Under the pieces are notes generated by a model that was not told where the DNA came from, did no database searches, and saw only the letters and a program-made list of their open reading frames with translations. A DNA stretch of 64,000 nucleotides from assembly GCA_026119855.1 (NCBI GenBank), contig JAOWBW010000424.1:806001-870000 (forward strand). The letters are read 5' to 3'. The DNA comes from Campanula takesimana. Its lineage: Eukaryota; Streptophyta; Magnoliopsida; Asterales; Campanulaceae. Positions within the stretch are counted from its first letter, which is position 1, and the number at the start of each line of letters is the position of its first letter. The position numbers and the translations under genes were made by a program. Shown here piece by piece: positions 45,578-56,752 of this stretch.

Positions 45578-46309
45578 ATGTTTGTCTTAAAATTATTAGT
45601 TTATTTATTACTCTCTTTATTCAATCTGTATATATAATTATATAAATATGTTTTATTGCAAAATTACATATATACAAAAAAGCATTTTATAATGGGCAAT
45701 GCTAGGTTTACAATTTTTTTTTTTTACAAAATGAAGGATATAAGATGTTGTGACGATATTTCATTGGCTACATCGATAGTGGGCGTGACACACTCCAATT
45801 GAAAACACCAACATAATTATGAGACCTCATTTTATAAGCCACATTTTACATCTTTTGTAGCTTTATTATTTTCCTTTTATAATTATAAAAACAAATTTTA
45901 TGAAAAAAAAAGTGTAATAAATGTAACAGTTATAATATAAATTTAACGTGCCCTAAAAAGAACACTTTAGCAAAACCGTTTCGTTAATCTAATTTGCTAA
46001 ATGAAGACCTTTATTTTATACTATTGTTTTACTAGGGTGTACTCCGCCATTTCATAACTTTATGAAAATTTAGATATTTTTATATAATCTTAAAAAATGT
46101 TTTTGATACTATTTCTAACAATGAAAAAATAACAATTTTCTGCATAGTTATATCGAGATTTTTCATAAAATTATGGTTATAACTCCATTGAGTTGACCAA
46201 ATAAACAGTAAATAATTGTGTATATTGAATTGAGACGGAGGTAGTATTTATTCCAGTATTAATATTAAGCAAACATGATTAACATTGCAGACCTGGAACT
46301 ATGTTAGTA
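45578..46309. other. AT-rich intergenic stretch, no gene seen
   Basis: I see no open frame with a domain and no clear element termini. Confidence 0.6.
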
Positions 46310-46841
46310 CTCCCTCCGGTCCAAAATAACTGTCACTTTTGGACCAAAATTTTGGTCCAAAATAATAGTCACTTTTGAGCTAAATGTCTCTCTTATCCTT
46401 GCATTGAAACTTGTTCTCTTTTATTAATTATCTTAGTGTGAGACATTAATGTAAGAAAGTTGCACACTTAATAGGGGTAAAGTTGGAACTTTTGTTACCA
46501 AGTCATGATAATTACTCCCTCCGGTCCAAAATAACTGTCTTTTTTGCTTTTGCACAATTCTTAAGGAAAGCAATTAATATCATGATTTAGTGATAAAAGT
46601 GTCAACTCTACCCCTATTATATATGTATAATTACTACACTAATGTCTAACAACTAAGACAATTAATAAAGCAAAACAAGTTTCAAGGCAAGGGTAAGAAG
46701 GACATTTAGCTCAAAAGTGACAGTTATTTTGGACCAAAATTTTGGCTCAAAAGTGACAGTTATTTTGGACCGGATGGAGTATTACATTTCTTAAGAGTTG
46801 TGCAAATGCAAAAAAAGACAGTTATTTTGGACCGGAGGGAG
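46310..46841. mobile_element. Two interleaved Stowaway-like MITEs forming a long palindrome
   Basis: Left end A (46310, ctccctccggtccaaaat) pairs with a right end at 46779. Left end B (46515, the same first 18 bases) pairs with a right end at 46841. So B starts inside A but ends outside it. Most of 46310-46508 is the imperfect reverse complement of about 46590-46779, including inner words such as gctcaaaagtgacag. TA flanks 46308-46309 and 46842-46843. Confidence 0.7.
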
Positions 46842-47423
46842 TAATAATTATAATGTGTGACACGACATGAGAATCTATCCTACGATAAACCGCGTCATTT
46901 TCAAAAGTGATCTCATTTTGCATTCGCAAATGTCATTAATTTATAAATATAAATTGTTGCGTTGAAAGCTACACTTAACTAAACTTAATTATCACACGTT
47001 AATGTTGTTTTTTTGATATTAAAGACAAAAGTGAAATTAATTGTGGGCACTGAAGGTCAAAAATGGTATTTCAGCCAATGGAATTTAAAATTTTAATTTT
47101 CATTAAATGTGTTTTGTGGACCGACCTAGACATGGAAGATGAGGGAGAAGGGTTGACAAAAGTAGGAGGCTGTTTCTCACCTGAAAAATCATTTTTTCTC
47201 ATTGACCAACTTCACCACTCGTATTGAAGTTGTTGATAATTTTTGGCGTTGACTTCTGAATTTGGTACTCCACCCAATTTTAGAAATTACTCCACTAGTC
47301 CAATATTCTTTTCTACACTTGAATGTACACACACTTATGTCACCATTAGTCTATAACTTTTGTTTTTACATGAGTTTATTTATACAATAAGACGTTAAAA
47401 GTTGCTAATGAATCTGTCGTAAT
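46842..47423. other. AT-rich intergenic stretch, no gene seen
   Basis: I see no supported gene or element termini. Confidence 0.6.
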
Positions 47424-47775
47424 ATGAATTTTTTCTATTACCCCATTCGAAAAGCCCATATTTCAACGATCATATTAGTAGTAAAATCTATAGAAGCTTT
47501 TGATGAAGTTTGGAGCTCTTTTGGTTATAGGGAAGGAAATGCAGCTGCTGACTTTTTGGCTAAAAATGCAGCAGATATAGAAACTTTATGTTCAGTTTCA
47601 ACACCCATCCTATGTATTTATATATCCAACTTTAAGTAATGACTGTAATGGGATTGTAACTATTAAGGAGATAAGCTTGTATCAAGTCAGAACTCTGCAT
47701 GTAAAATATCTTTGGTTTTCGTTTGGTATATACGGTTGTGTATCTTAAAAAAAAAAAGAAAAAAAAAAGAAAAGT
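47424..47775 (+). pseudogene. 5'-truncated LINE end: RNase H-like fragment plus poly(A)
   Basis: A 71-codon frame contains VWSSFGYREGNAAADFLAKNA, which matches the C-terminal end of the RNase H-like domain of plant L1 LINEs (REGN..AD.LA). After its stop, about 100 bases lead to an A-rich tail (47746-47775). This is the expected remnant of 5'-truncated LINE insertion. I could not find a convincing target duplication. Confidence 0.6.
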
Positions 47776-47809
47776 AGGTCCGAGGCTTATAAAACGTTGA
47801 GACATAATC

Positions 47810-48494
47810 TGAAAGAAAATTAAGCGGCTAGGACTGTCTTCTGGGAACCGACCAACTGTGAGTACAACTGTGCTCACAGTTGTCAAGACAGTTGTCCTGT
47901 CAGTTGACACGACGAACAGAGAATAATGCAGCGGAATTAAAACGAAATAAATTAAACACTTCAGCAAGAAATACCTTGCTGGAAAACTTTCATATATGAA
48001 AACGATCTTGTAGAATACAAGATGAATGAAAGAAACAAAACAATAAAAGATCAAACTATTCTAGATCACTAGAACTCACTAAACACTCAAACACTTAGAA
48101 GTCTTTTTGGAAGAACTTCTAAGAAACAAAGGACTCTTCTAAGCTTCTGACTTTGGAGAATAAAAACACAGAGTCCGTAATCAGCAAAGGAATACGACGG
48201 CTTCTTTATATAGGGTTTCTTGGCCGCTACTTCAAATATCACAAGATCTTCAAGCAACCAATCAACATTTCCTTTTGAGAGTTCACCTAAAAATAAAACA
48301 CCTAAAATACACAAACACTTACCAAAGATAACTATGAGTATGTTAGTCAAGTAAATCTTAATTAACTACAAAATAAATAAATAATTACAACTATATCTTA
48401 AAATAAATAAACTCTAAACTAATTATATACAATAATTATTATCAGAATCACAAAGATACATAAAATAAATATAAGAGTATTTCATACTCTTTCA
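47810..48494 (-). repeat. 3' LTR of the Copia deletion derivative
   Basis: 685 bp. A CAACTGT/ACAGTTG cluster lies at 47850-47911 and a minus-strand TATA (ctttatatag on plus) at 48203-48212. The polypurine tract (minus aaagataggggagat) adjoins at 48495-48509. Confidence 0.9.
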
Positions 48495-49839
48495 ATCTCC
48501 CCTATCTTTGTGGTTCTGATCAAAACATTCAAAACACTAATCTCTCCCCCTGAATTTGTGCAATGGATTCTACTCCCCCTAGAACACATCTTTCTCCCCC
48601 TTTTTGTGAAGAACCATCAAATTCAAAGAAAGAAAATTGTGAGTATCTTCCACTCCCCCTAAATTTGAATCTCCCCAAAAAAAATACCTCTAAGAGCATC
48701 ATCAATCTCAACTCATATCGCAGCAACCTTTATAGACTAGATGACTTACCAGTTGACTGTACAATTGACTGTACAGTTGACTGTCCAGTTGTCCGCACAG
48801 TTGCACGAACAAGTTGCTTAACACCAGCTGGATGCTTAACAACAAAAATGCCTGAGCTTGATCAGAGCAGTGGCAAACAATCATTTTGTGTAGCACACAC
48901 TCAGAGTTTCTACTGGATTCTCAGATTTATCTGCAAAAATGTTAGAGAGAGAATATTTGCAGAATAGGAACAAGATGAGATGAGAGAAATGAAGCTAGAA
49001 AGCATGAGGAAGAAGATATTCTAAACCATAATTCACAACCAGATTCGACATGGAGGAAATATCAAGGGAGGACAAGAGATTCTTCCTAAGAACTCGAGTA
49101 CCCATTTAAATTCCAAAACAAACAAGGATTTTGATTTTAAAATTCAAACTTTTTCCATGTTTTGTGATAAATTGTCCGTCCCAGAATAGAACTTGCCAAA
49201 TTCAACTGAATCCATTTATCCACAATGTATCATAATTTCCACCGACATCACACTGAAACTTGAACATCACGCCATTAGATTATCGTTAATCACATGAAAA
49301 TCATCAATCTTTAACACATAAGAACAACAATTCAATTTGCTGATGTAAATACCAAGGGAGAAAAAAAACTTAAAAAAAATTATGCCTAAAACACACAAGT
49401 GAAGATTGTCTCAATTTTGGTGTGACATAGAATGGTCAACTCAGTCCATGACTCGGTTTCAACTCACAAGAATTCAATGAGATTTTCCTTCAATCATGAA
49501 GCCTCTAGAACACTCCCATTGAAGGCTTATGACTTATGAATCAGTTATGGGGAGGAGCTTTTCACTCTCACAATACAGTGTTACACTGATTCTCAAGTTA
49601 TGTATGAATACATGTCAGCACATTGCCTAAATGAGTAGTAACTTCAAAGACTGGAGGCAGCTTGTTTTCCCCGTAACCTTAGATTAAGTGTCCACTTCAT
49701 GATAAACAGCACGGAGGAATTAACAGGATAATTTTATTATCAAGTTAAGAAGGTTCTCACATTCAAGGGTCAAAACTCGGAGTCAAGGAACTTAGTTAAC
49801 CAAGTGATTACAAGAGACAATCGTGCAAGGAATGAATGC

Positions 49840-49874
<35 letters not shown>

Positions 49875-49959
49875 TGACTGTAATATACAATTATACAGTT
49901 ATGAAGTCAGTTGTCTGCACACTTGTGCAGTCTACTGGTATCACACAATCCGAGAGAAA

Positions 49960-50555
49960 ATCTCTCGAAATCCAAAACCTTGGTAAAGATATCATCAAGT
50001 TGATTCGTTGTGCTTATATGTTCAAGAGTAATGATTTTTTGTTCAACGAGATCTCTAATAAAATGATGCCTAATATCTATGTGCTTTGTTAGGAAATGTT
50101 ATACCGGATTCTTGGCAATATTCTGGGGACTCAAGCTATCATAAAATATAGTCAAGGTTTCACTCCTAAGACCATAATCCGTGATTATTTGGTTCATCCT
50201 CAACAATTGAGTACAACAAGTAACAACCCACATATTCAGTATTAGATGGCCTACGAACCAAGAACCTAACATTTTTCCTTTCAACTTTTACCACTTCCTC
50301 TTGCATGACATTGATCCAATTATTAACTTTTATGGTTTCTGCCTCATCATCATGCTTAGAAGTAGCAACGAAACAACAAGAGCTTACCTGATGGTACGTG
50401 GATTGCATGCATACCAAACCGGCTAATTCCCGGTAATCTATCATTTTTCCTCTTGTTTTTCTTCCTTCATCCACTCCCCCAATGACCTGGGAAGTGGTAT
50501 GATCTCCTTGTAACCTTGTTGTAGCATCATTACCTCTGGTTTCCTGATCTTCCAA
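49960..50555 (-). pseudogene. pol: Fused pol remnant: start of RT joined to RNase H
   Basis: 50555-50166 reads ...NNWINVMQEEVVKVERKNVRFLVRRPS, the stretch that opens Copia RT. It breaks off and RNase H wording follows in another frame (LLRMNQIITDYGLRSETLTIFYDS, IAKNPV). HIDIRHHFIRDLVEQK continues beyond a stop. So RT palm, thumb and most of RNase H are deleted between about 50170 and 50290. Confidence 0.7.
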
Positions 50556-51118
50556 GATTTCAGAATCTGAACCAGAATCTGTTTTGCTGTCTGACCAACT
50601 GTCGTGGCAGTTGACTGTTCATCTGGACTATCAATTGTTCTCACAGTTGGTGTAACTGCAGATTCTGTAGTAGACTTTGGATCAGATTCATCATTAATCT
50701 TTTCATGCTCCCAAGTGCACCCTGTAATGCAATTCTCAACACTATTGACACTAAGATCAGGAGTATTATCAAAAATTGGGTTAAAACATGAATGATTTTC
50801 AACCAACTTGTAACAATGATCAGAGGATCGAATGCTAGAAAGAACACACACACTTTTGTTATAAAAAACTTCACATTTGTACTTGTCAAACTTAACAAAT
50901 AAGTCATCATCACACAGTTGACTGATACTTATCAAATTTGCTTTCAACCCGTCTACATGTAAGACATTGTGCAAATTTGGCAAGCCGTCAACACACAACG
51001 TACCTTTACCAATGACCTTTCCCTTAGCACCTCCACCAAAATTGACATTTCCTCCTTTGAAGACTTCATAATCTATGAGATGCTCAAGAGCTATCAAAGT
51101 ACCAAGCTCCTTCCACAC
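50441..51118 (-). pseudogene. Copia protease remnant
   Basis: NVNFGGGAKGKVIGKGTL...VDGLKANLISISQLCDD is the C-terminal two thirds of a Copia protease. The catalytic DSG segment that should precede it is absent. The frame then runs through CAGTTG-rich DNA and ends in a basic tail. Confidence 0.7.
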
Positions 51119-51297
51119 TACTTTTGAAGGAGGTAAACACCACTTGACACTGTAAAGTGTCTTTTCTTACCCAAGTCTTTTTTTTCGACCTGCTCCTGCC
51201 TGGGCGGCTGACAGGGCAACTGATTGTCAGATTGTGCCCACAGTTGTCTTGTCAAGTGGCTGCTGTTCTTTTCCAAGCCAAGTTCCTGTTTCAACTT

Positions 51298-52431
51298 CTA
51301 ACAAAATGGACGTATATGTCCAGGGGCAAAACAATGGTGACACACGTATCTCATTTTTCTATTTCTTTTGTTTTTGTGAGGAGACACATGATTAGCATTA
51401 AATCTCTCATTGTTTTTCGAAGTTCCCTCACCTTCCTTAACAAAACTTGGATCTCCATAGCCTATTCCTGATTTTCCTTGATTTCCCATATTCAGGACTT
51501 CTTCTAGTTTAGCCTTAAGTTTAGTGAGTGTAATGGCTTTCTTTTTCAAGATTGCTTTTATATTTCTCACACTCATTGTCCTTTTTGGTAAGCATGCCTT
51601 CTAACCTAGCTATGGAGTCCTTTTGAGTATCACTTTCACTCGACAACCTCTCATTCTCTGCTTTTAATTTCAGATTGTCAGAGGTGAGTTTTTCATTTAC
51701 CTTCTTGAATGCCTTGAGTTGTTCCATTCGCTTGGACCAATCTGCATGAAGCTCAACATATGTATTGTACAGATCTTCATAGGTTGCACTATCTTCATCC
51801 TCTTGATTGGATTCTTCAGATTCACCTGCAGAAGTAGAGTTAAAACAGGTATACACATTAGTACCATTTGAGCTGACAGTTGTGCTGACAGTTGACTGTT
51901 CATCTTACTGTCAGATTCACTGTCAGAAAGGGAGGATTGTGATGATCGTAAAAATGACAAGTTTGCTGCCTGATCGTCATCATCTGAATCACTTAAGGTT
52001 GCAGAAAAACTCATCCCACTCTTTTTGAGTGTGTTAGCACACTCATTGGCATAGTGACTGAATCCTAAACACGCTTTACATTGAACGGACTCAATAGATT
52101 TTTTGTTTTCAAAAAAATAATTTTTCACACCAGGGGTTAATTCACAAATGGTTAAGACTCCAATAAGTTGGTCAAAACTTAGAATGATATCATAAAATTC
52201 CTCTACCAAAGAGATTATCATTTTGAATCTTTCTGGCAGGGATCTTAATATTTTGCGTACGAGTCTAGCATTAGAGATTGATTCCCCTAACACATATAAC
52301 TCATTTGCAATATTTACCAATTTAGAAGAAAAATCTTTGATGGTTTCATTTTCTTTCATTTTAAGATTTTCAAACACAATCATTAAAACCAAAAACTTGT
52401 TTTGTTCACAGTCCATAATGGCTACTTTCAA
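51298..52431 (-). pseudogene. gag: Truncated Copia gag with two zinc knuckles
   Basis: The gag begins in mid-capsid (FENLKMKENETIKDFSSKLVN), about 100 bases after the PBS, so its N-terminal half is deleted. A first CCHC, CKACLGFSHYANEC, stands at 52039-52080. An acidic stretch and a coiled coil (VNEKLTSDNLKLKAENERLS) follow in a shifted frame, then a second CCHC, CHHCFAPGHIRPFC (51301-51342). Two knuckles with a coiled coil between them are a Sirevirus-type arrangement. Confidence 0.7.
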
Positions 52432-52454
52432 AGATCGATCTCAGTATGTCGAGA

Positions 52455-52472
52455 CCAGGCTCTGGTGCCAAT
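52455..52472 (-). other. Primer-binding site of the Copia deletion derivative
   Basis: The minus strand reads attggcaccagagcctgg directly after the LTR, a variant of the usual tggtatcagagc site. Confidence 0.65.
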
Positions 52473-53157
52473 TGAAAGAAATTAAGCGGCTAGGACTGTT
52501 TTTTGGGAACCGACCAACTGTGAGTACAACTGTGCTCACAGTTGTCAAGACAGTTGTCCTGTCAGTTGACACGACGAACAAATAATAATGCAGCGGAATT
52601 AAAACGAAATAAATTAAACACTTCAGCAAGAAATACCTTGCTGGAAAACTTTCATATATGAAAACGATCTTGCAGAATACAAGATGAATGAAAGAAACAA
52701 AACAATAAAAAGATCAAACTATTCTAGATGACTAGAACTCACTAAACACTCAAACACTCAGAAGTCTTTTTGGAAGAACTTCTAAGAAACAAAGGACTCT
52801 TCTAAGCTTCTGACTTTGGAGAATAAAAACACAGAATCCGTAATCAGCAAAGGAATAAAACGGCTTCTTTATATAGGGTTTCTTGACCGCTACTTCAAAT
52901 ATCACAAGATCTTCAAGCAACCAATCAACCTTTCCTTTTGAGAGTCCACCTAAAAATAAAACACCTAAAATACACAAACACTTACCAAAGATAACTATGA
53001 GTATGTTAGTCAAGTAAATCTTAATTAACTACAAAATAAATAAATAATTACAACTATATCTTAAAATAAATAAACTCTAAACTAATTATATACAATAATT
53101 ATTATCAGAATCACAAAGATACATAAAATAAATATAAGAGTATTTCATACTCTTTCA
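52473..53157 (-). repeat. 5' LTR of the Copia deletion derivative
   Basis: 685 bp, co-linear with 47810-48494. TATA at 52866-52875. The CAACTGT/ACAGTTG cluster is conserved at 52515-52571. Confidence 0.9.
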
Positions 53158-53360
53158 TAATCTCAGTGTATCTAACATTGTTATGAGCGAATGTTACAAT
53201 AGTTCTATCTACTTTTAGGATACTAAATTTAGAACAAGAAGTAAGGATTAAATTTAAGTCAAGCAAATATTTGAATTTGAACTGTTGTTGTTCTTAAGAA
53301 TTCATTGTTTTACACCCAAAAGGATGAAATTTGACAAAACAATTGTTTTTTTTATTATTA

Positions 53361-53616
53361 CTATCTCTGTCCCTAAATGGGTGTCCAAATTTCATTTTAA
53401 GGGACACTGAAAATCTCAATTTCTTGTACAATTTTGGTAGCGAAGATTCACATATAATGTTGTAATCTCCTTTCCAAACATTTAGTTTTGAACGTATAAA
53501 GAAACCGGTGAAAAAAATTCCGAAAAAAACATTTAGGGACAAAGTTATGTTAAAAAAAGACACTCAATTTGGAACAAAAATTTCTTGAAAATGGACACTC
53601 ATTTAGGGAGAGGGAG
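53361..53616. mobile_element. Stowaway-like MITE
   Basis: Left end ctatctctgtccctaaatgg and right end catttagggagagggag are inverted, with TA at 53359-53360 and 53617-53618. The inner gtgtccaaatttc arm also pairs. Confidence 0.75.
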
Positions 53617-54920
53617 TATTATTTTGGCAAAGTGGTTAGCCGGTGGATCTCATATATCACCCAATTTATCTTAGCTGTTCATGTTCATAAAATAAAATAT
53701 AAGACGTGGTCAAATTATTCATTATATATTACCCTGACTATTAATTAAGGGGGCCGCGCGGCCCCGTTTGTAAAAGAATAAATAAAAAATTTAGTGCAAT
53801 TTTTGTAAATTTTAAATGAGTTAGTCTCATGTAAAACGCATTTTTCTTAGTGGTTAGAAAAAACGTGTTTTTCAAAATCATCTGGCGGTCCTCAACACAC
53901 TCACTGGACCTTCGTAACACAACAACTGGTCATCCTAAACATTGTCACTGACTATCTATTAACACTTCTGTTACTCTAAAAAAAAGAAAATCAGAAAAAA
54001 CCATCTGGCTATCACTTTTAAAGGTTCTGGCTATTAATATCATATCCAGAAAGCTTTATATTGATGTACAAAAGGCTTTATATTGATATCTATGACCTTT
54101 CTAGCTATCACTTTCAAAGGTTCTGGATGTCAATCTCATATCCAGAAGGCTTTATATTGATATACATAAGGCTTTATATTGATATACAGAACCGTTGAGA
54201 AGTCCGATTATTTACAAAAAATGGCCCTTTTCGCTATCACTTTCAAAGGATCTGGCTATCAATCTCATTTCCAGAAGGTTTTATATTGATATCCAGAACC
54301 GTTGAGAAGTTCCGATTATTTACAAAAAATGCCACCGCGCGTTTTTTTAAAGAAGTTCCACATATTTACAAAAATGCCACCGCGTTTTTTTAAAATACAT
54401 TTTTTCTGGGAGTTACGAAAAACGCGTTTTTCCCTTGTGATTTTAAATAAATTAGTGAAATAAATTAACTTTTGCCCCATTTTCAGTGAAGAAAAAATGC
54501 ACTAATTTTTTTTACCCCCTTACGCTAATAAAAATAATTTTGCTCCGTTCCAAAAAAATCCATGGGTGTTTGATTAAGTTTAGCTCAAAGAACCGAACCT
54601 GTCGTGATGAGTTAAAATTTTATGATTTTGAAGGTTAGCTTGAATTAGAATACGTACATGAGTACATTTTTGTTAAGGTTATTGCCAAATCAAATGCAGA
54701 AATGAATACAAAGGACTTAATGAGCTTTCTAGAACTTCACCTTTCCAAACGGACTGGCCCAGGCCCAAGCCCAAGCCAGCTTTAGATAGTTTGTGACTTG
54801 TACTTGATGTGCTTTGGGCTTGGCCCGGCACGGCCCTAAATAGGGCTTATATAGAATGTTTCAAAAAGTTAGTGTAATGACAAAAATGTCCTTTAAATAA
54901 GATTAGACAATTAATATATA
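53617..54920. other. Intergenic stretch with GC palindrome and imperfect tandem repeat
   Basis: No gene. A perfect 16-bp GC palindrome stands at 53750-53765. An imperfect repeat (tatcactttcaaaggttctgg, catatccagaaggctttat) occurs about three times at 54000-54345. Related aaaacgcg-tttttc phrases at about 53837-53870 and 54405-54435 may mark its two ends, but I could not define termini. Confidence 0.5.
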
Positions 54921-55333
54921 CTCCATCTGTCATTGGAGGAAGTTTTGGGTGAGACGGTCTCACACATGAGACGGATCTAGATGAGAGAGGAAATAGGCTT
55001 GGCCCTCCCCGCCCATAGGGGGTAAACCATTTACTCTCTCAACGAGAACCGTCTCACGTGTGAGACCGTCTCACACAAGTTTTTATCCTGTCCTTAAATG
55101 AGTGTTAATTTTTAGGAAATTTTTATCCCAAAATGAGTGTTCATTTCGATCATAACTTTGTACCTAAATATTTTTTTTCGAAATGTTTTTCACCGGTCTC
55201 TTTATACTTGCAAAAACTAAATGTTTGTAAAGAGGATTACAAGATTATATATGAATTTTGCCACCAAATTGTACTAAAAGTAAGTTATGTCATTTAAAAT
55301 GAAATTTGAACACTCATTTAGGGACAGAGGTAG
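54921..55333. mobile_element. Stowaway-like MITE with an inserted small inverted-repeat element
   Basis: Outer ends ctccatctgtc and gacagaggtag are inverted, with TA outside. An inner element at about 54941-55084 has ends gtgagacggtctcac and gtgagaccgtctcac in inverted orientation. The outer left arm is disrupted at ctgtc, and its continuation (cctgtccttaaatgagtg) follows the inner element. Confidence 0.6.
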
Positions 55334-56390
55334 TATATGATGAAAATTTTGTACCAAATTTTTAAAAGATAATAAACGGAAGAAAAGAGAGGAAAATACT
55401 TTACTGGTACAAACCATTTTTTTTGTTGTTGAAGATAAACGAAATAATAATAATAATAATAATAAAAGTGAAATTTAGCAATATTCCTCCTTTTGTCATG
55501 TAAAAAAAGGTTGTCTTTCACAAGTCATAACTTCTTTTCAAAAGTTAATATCAAGCTAAGAAATTTCTATCATTGATCAATTGCTAGTTTATTACAATTT
55601 TTTATAAAATCTATTATAGAAAATGGTACGACTTAATCCATTACAATTTTTTTTTTTTTAAAAAAAAAAAAATACTCTATTAGAGCCAATCATCAACTAA
55701 CCCCTTTGGGGTACAAGTAACAAATTTCCTCACTTTATTTTTTATAACTTTATTTTTTATAAGAGTCAAACTTGAGACCTTCATTATTCACTATGTAAAC
55801 ACGTCTACACATTTAGCGTTAGGGCCAAAGGGTTATAGGTCAAGTCATAATTTTTTAAGATGTTGCTTTATTCATTTATACAATTATGAAATTGCAATAA
55901 AATTATTTCATTCATGCAATCCAAATCGGTGTGTGACATTTGTCTTAAGTGGGGCAGCAAATTAAGATTATTGTTCATTATTTAATCTATAATTGAGATT
56001 TGAAATGACCAGACGGAGATCAGAAGAAGAAAATGAAAATGAAAATGGGAATATAATTGCATCAACTTGTCAATCCAGCCACCATAAAACTGGTCTCTTT
56101 GACTAAATTATTGTTTTATCGCAGGCTTTACTTATATCTTAATCCAAACATCCATTTACGTGTTTTGAGTTTTCTTTATACCAGCAATCTTGATTAATAC
56201 TCTCTTCCTCTCGTAACAATTATTTTTCCAAAAATAAAATAAAATAATGTTTTGCTATTTATACACTAATTGTAACATGATAAAATTGAAAGAAAGAAAA
56301 AAACAATAGCCTTATTTAAAACACAGCACTTTCAAAGAATAATACACTCAAATTGATAGTTCCATTTTCCATTTTTATTTATTTTAAAAG
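55334..56390. other. AT-rich intergenic stretch, no gene seen
   Basis: It holds an (AAT)n microsatellite at 55445-55465 and T/A homopolymers near 55650. No supported gene. Confidence 0.6.
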
Positions 56391-56752
56391 AGTTAGTCTC
56401 ATTAAATCCGCCAAGGATTAAATCCGCTAAGGATTTACCTTTGCCTGTCCCAACCCAGGATAAAGGATGAGGGTTGCGGTAGGCATGTGACAGCCAGCGT
56501 AAAATCTTTGTCACATTTCCTATGACATGAATCCGAATATGAATATCGTTGGGGCGTTCCCTTCACGCGCTACACTTCCTAGGCCTGGGTGTAGTGATAA
56601 GTATGCAAAGGTTGCTAGGTCGTCGCCCGGAAGCGACGCACCACCTCGGCGCCCGGGGGGTGCTGTCAAATATGCAAGGGTTCCTGCATTGCGGACGAGT
56701 GCGGGTAAAGAAGCTAGTCCATGGTGGGGGTAAGATTAGTGGGATGCGCTTT

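Larger units (their letters stand above)
47810..53157 (-). mobile_element. Complete Copia deletion derivative (Sirevirus-related), minus strand
   Basis: Two 685-bp LTRs (47810-48494 and 52473-53157), TGAAAGA...TCTTTCA, are flanked by a perfect taatc duplication (47805-47809 and 53158-53162). On the minus strand: PBS, gag lacking its N-terminal half, protease lacking its active-site start, a few dozen RT residues, a jump to the RNase H end, polypurine tract, LTR. Integrase and most of RT are missing. I count about 13-15 LTR differences (about 2%). CAGTTG/CAACTG words recur throughout. Confidence 0.9.

Noticed and set aside
53617..54550. Possible Helitron
   Set aside because: There is a GC palindrome, but no TC start, no CTRR end next to it and no Rep/helicase sequence.
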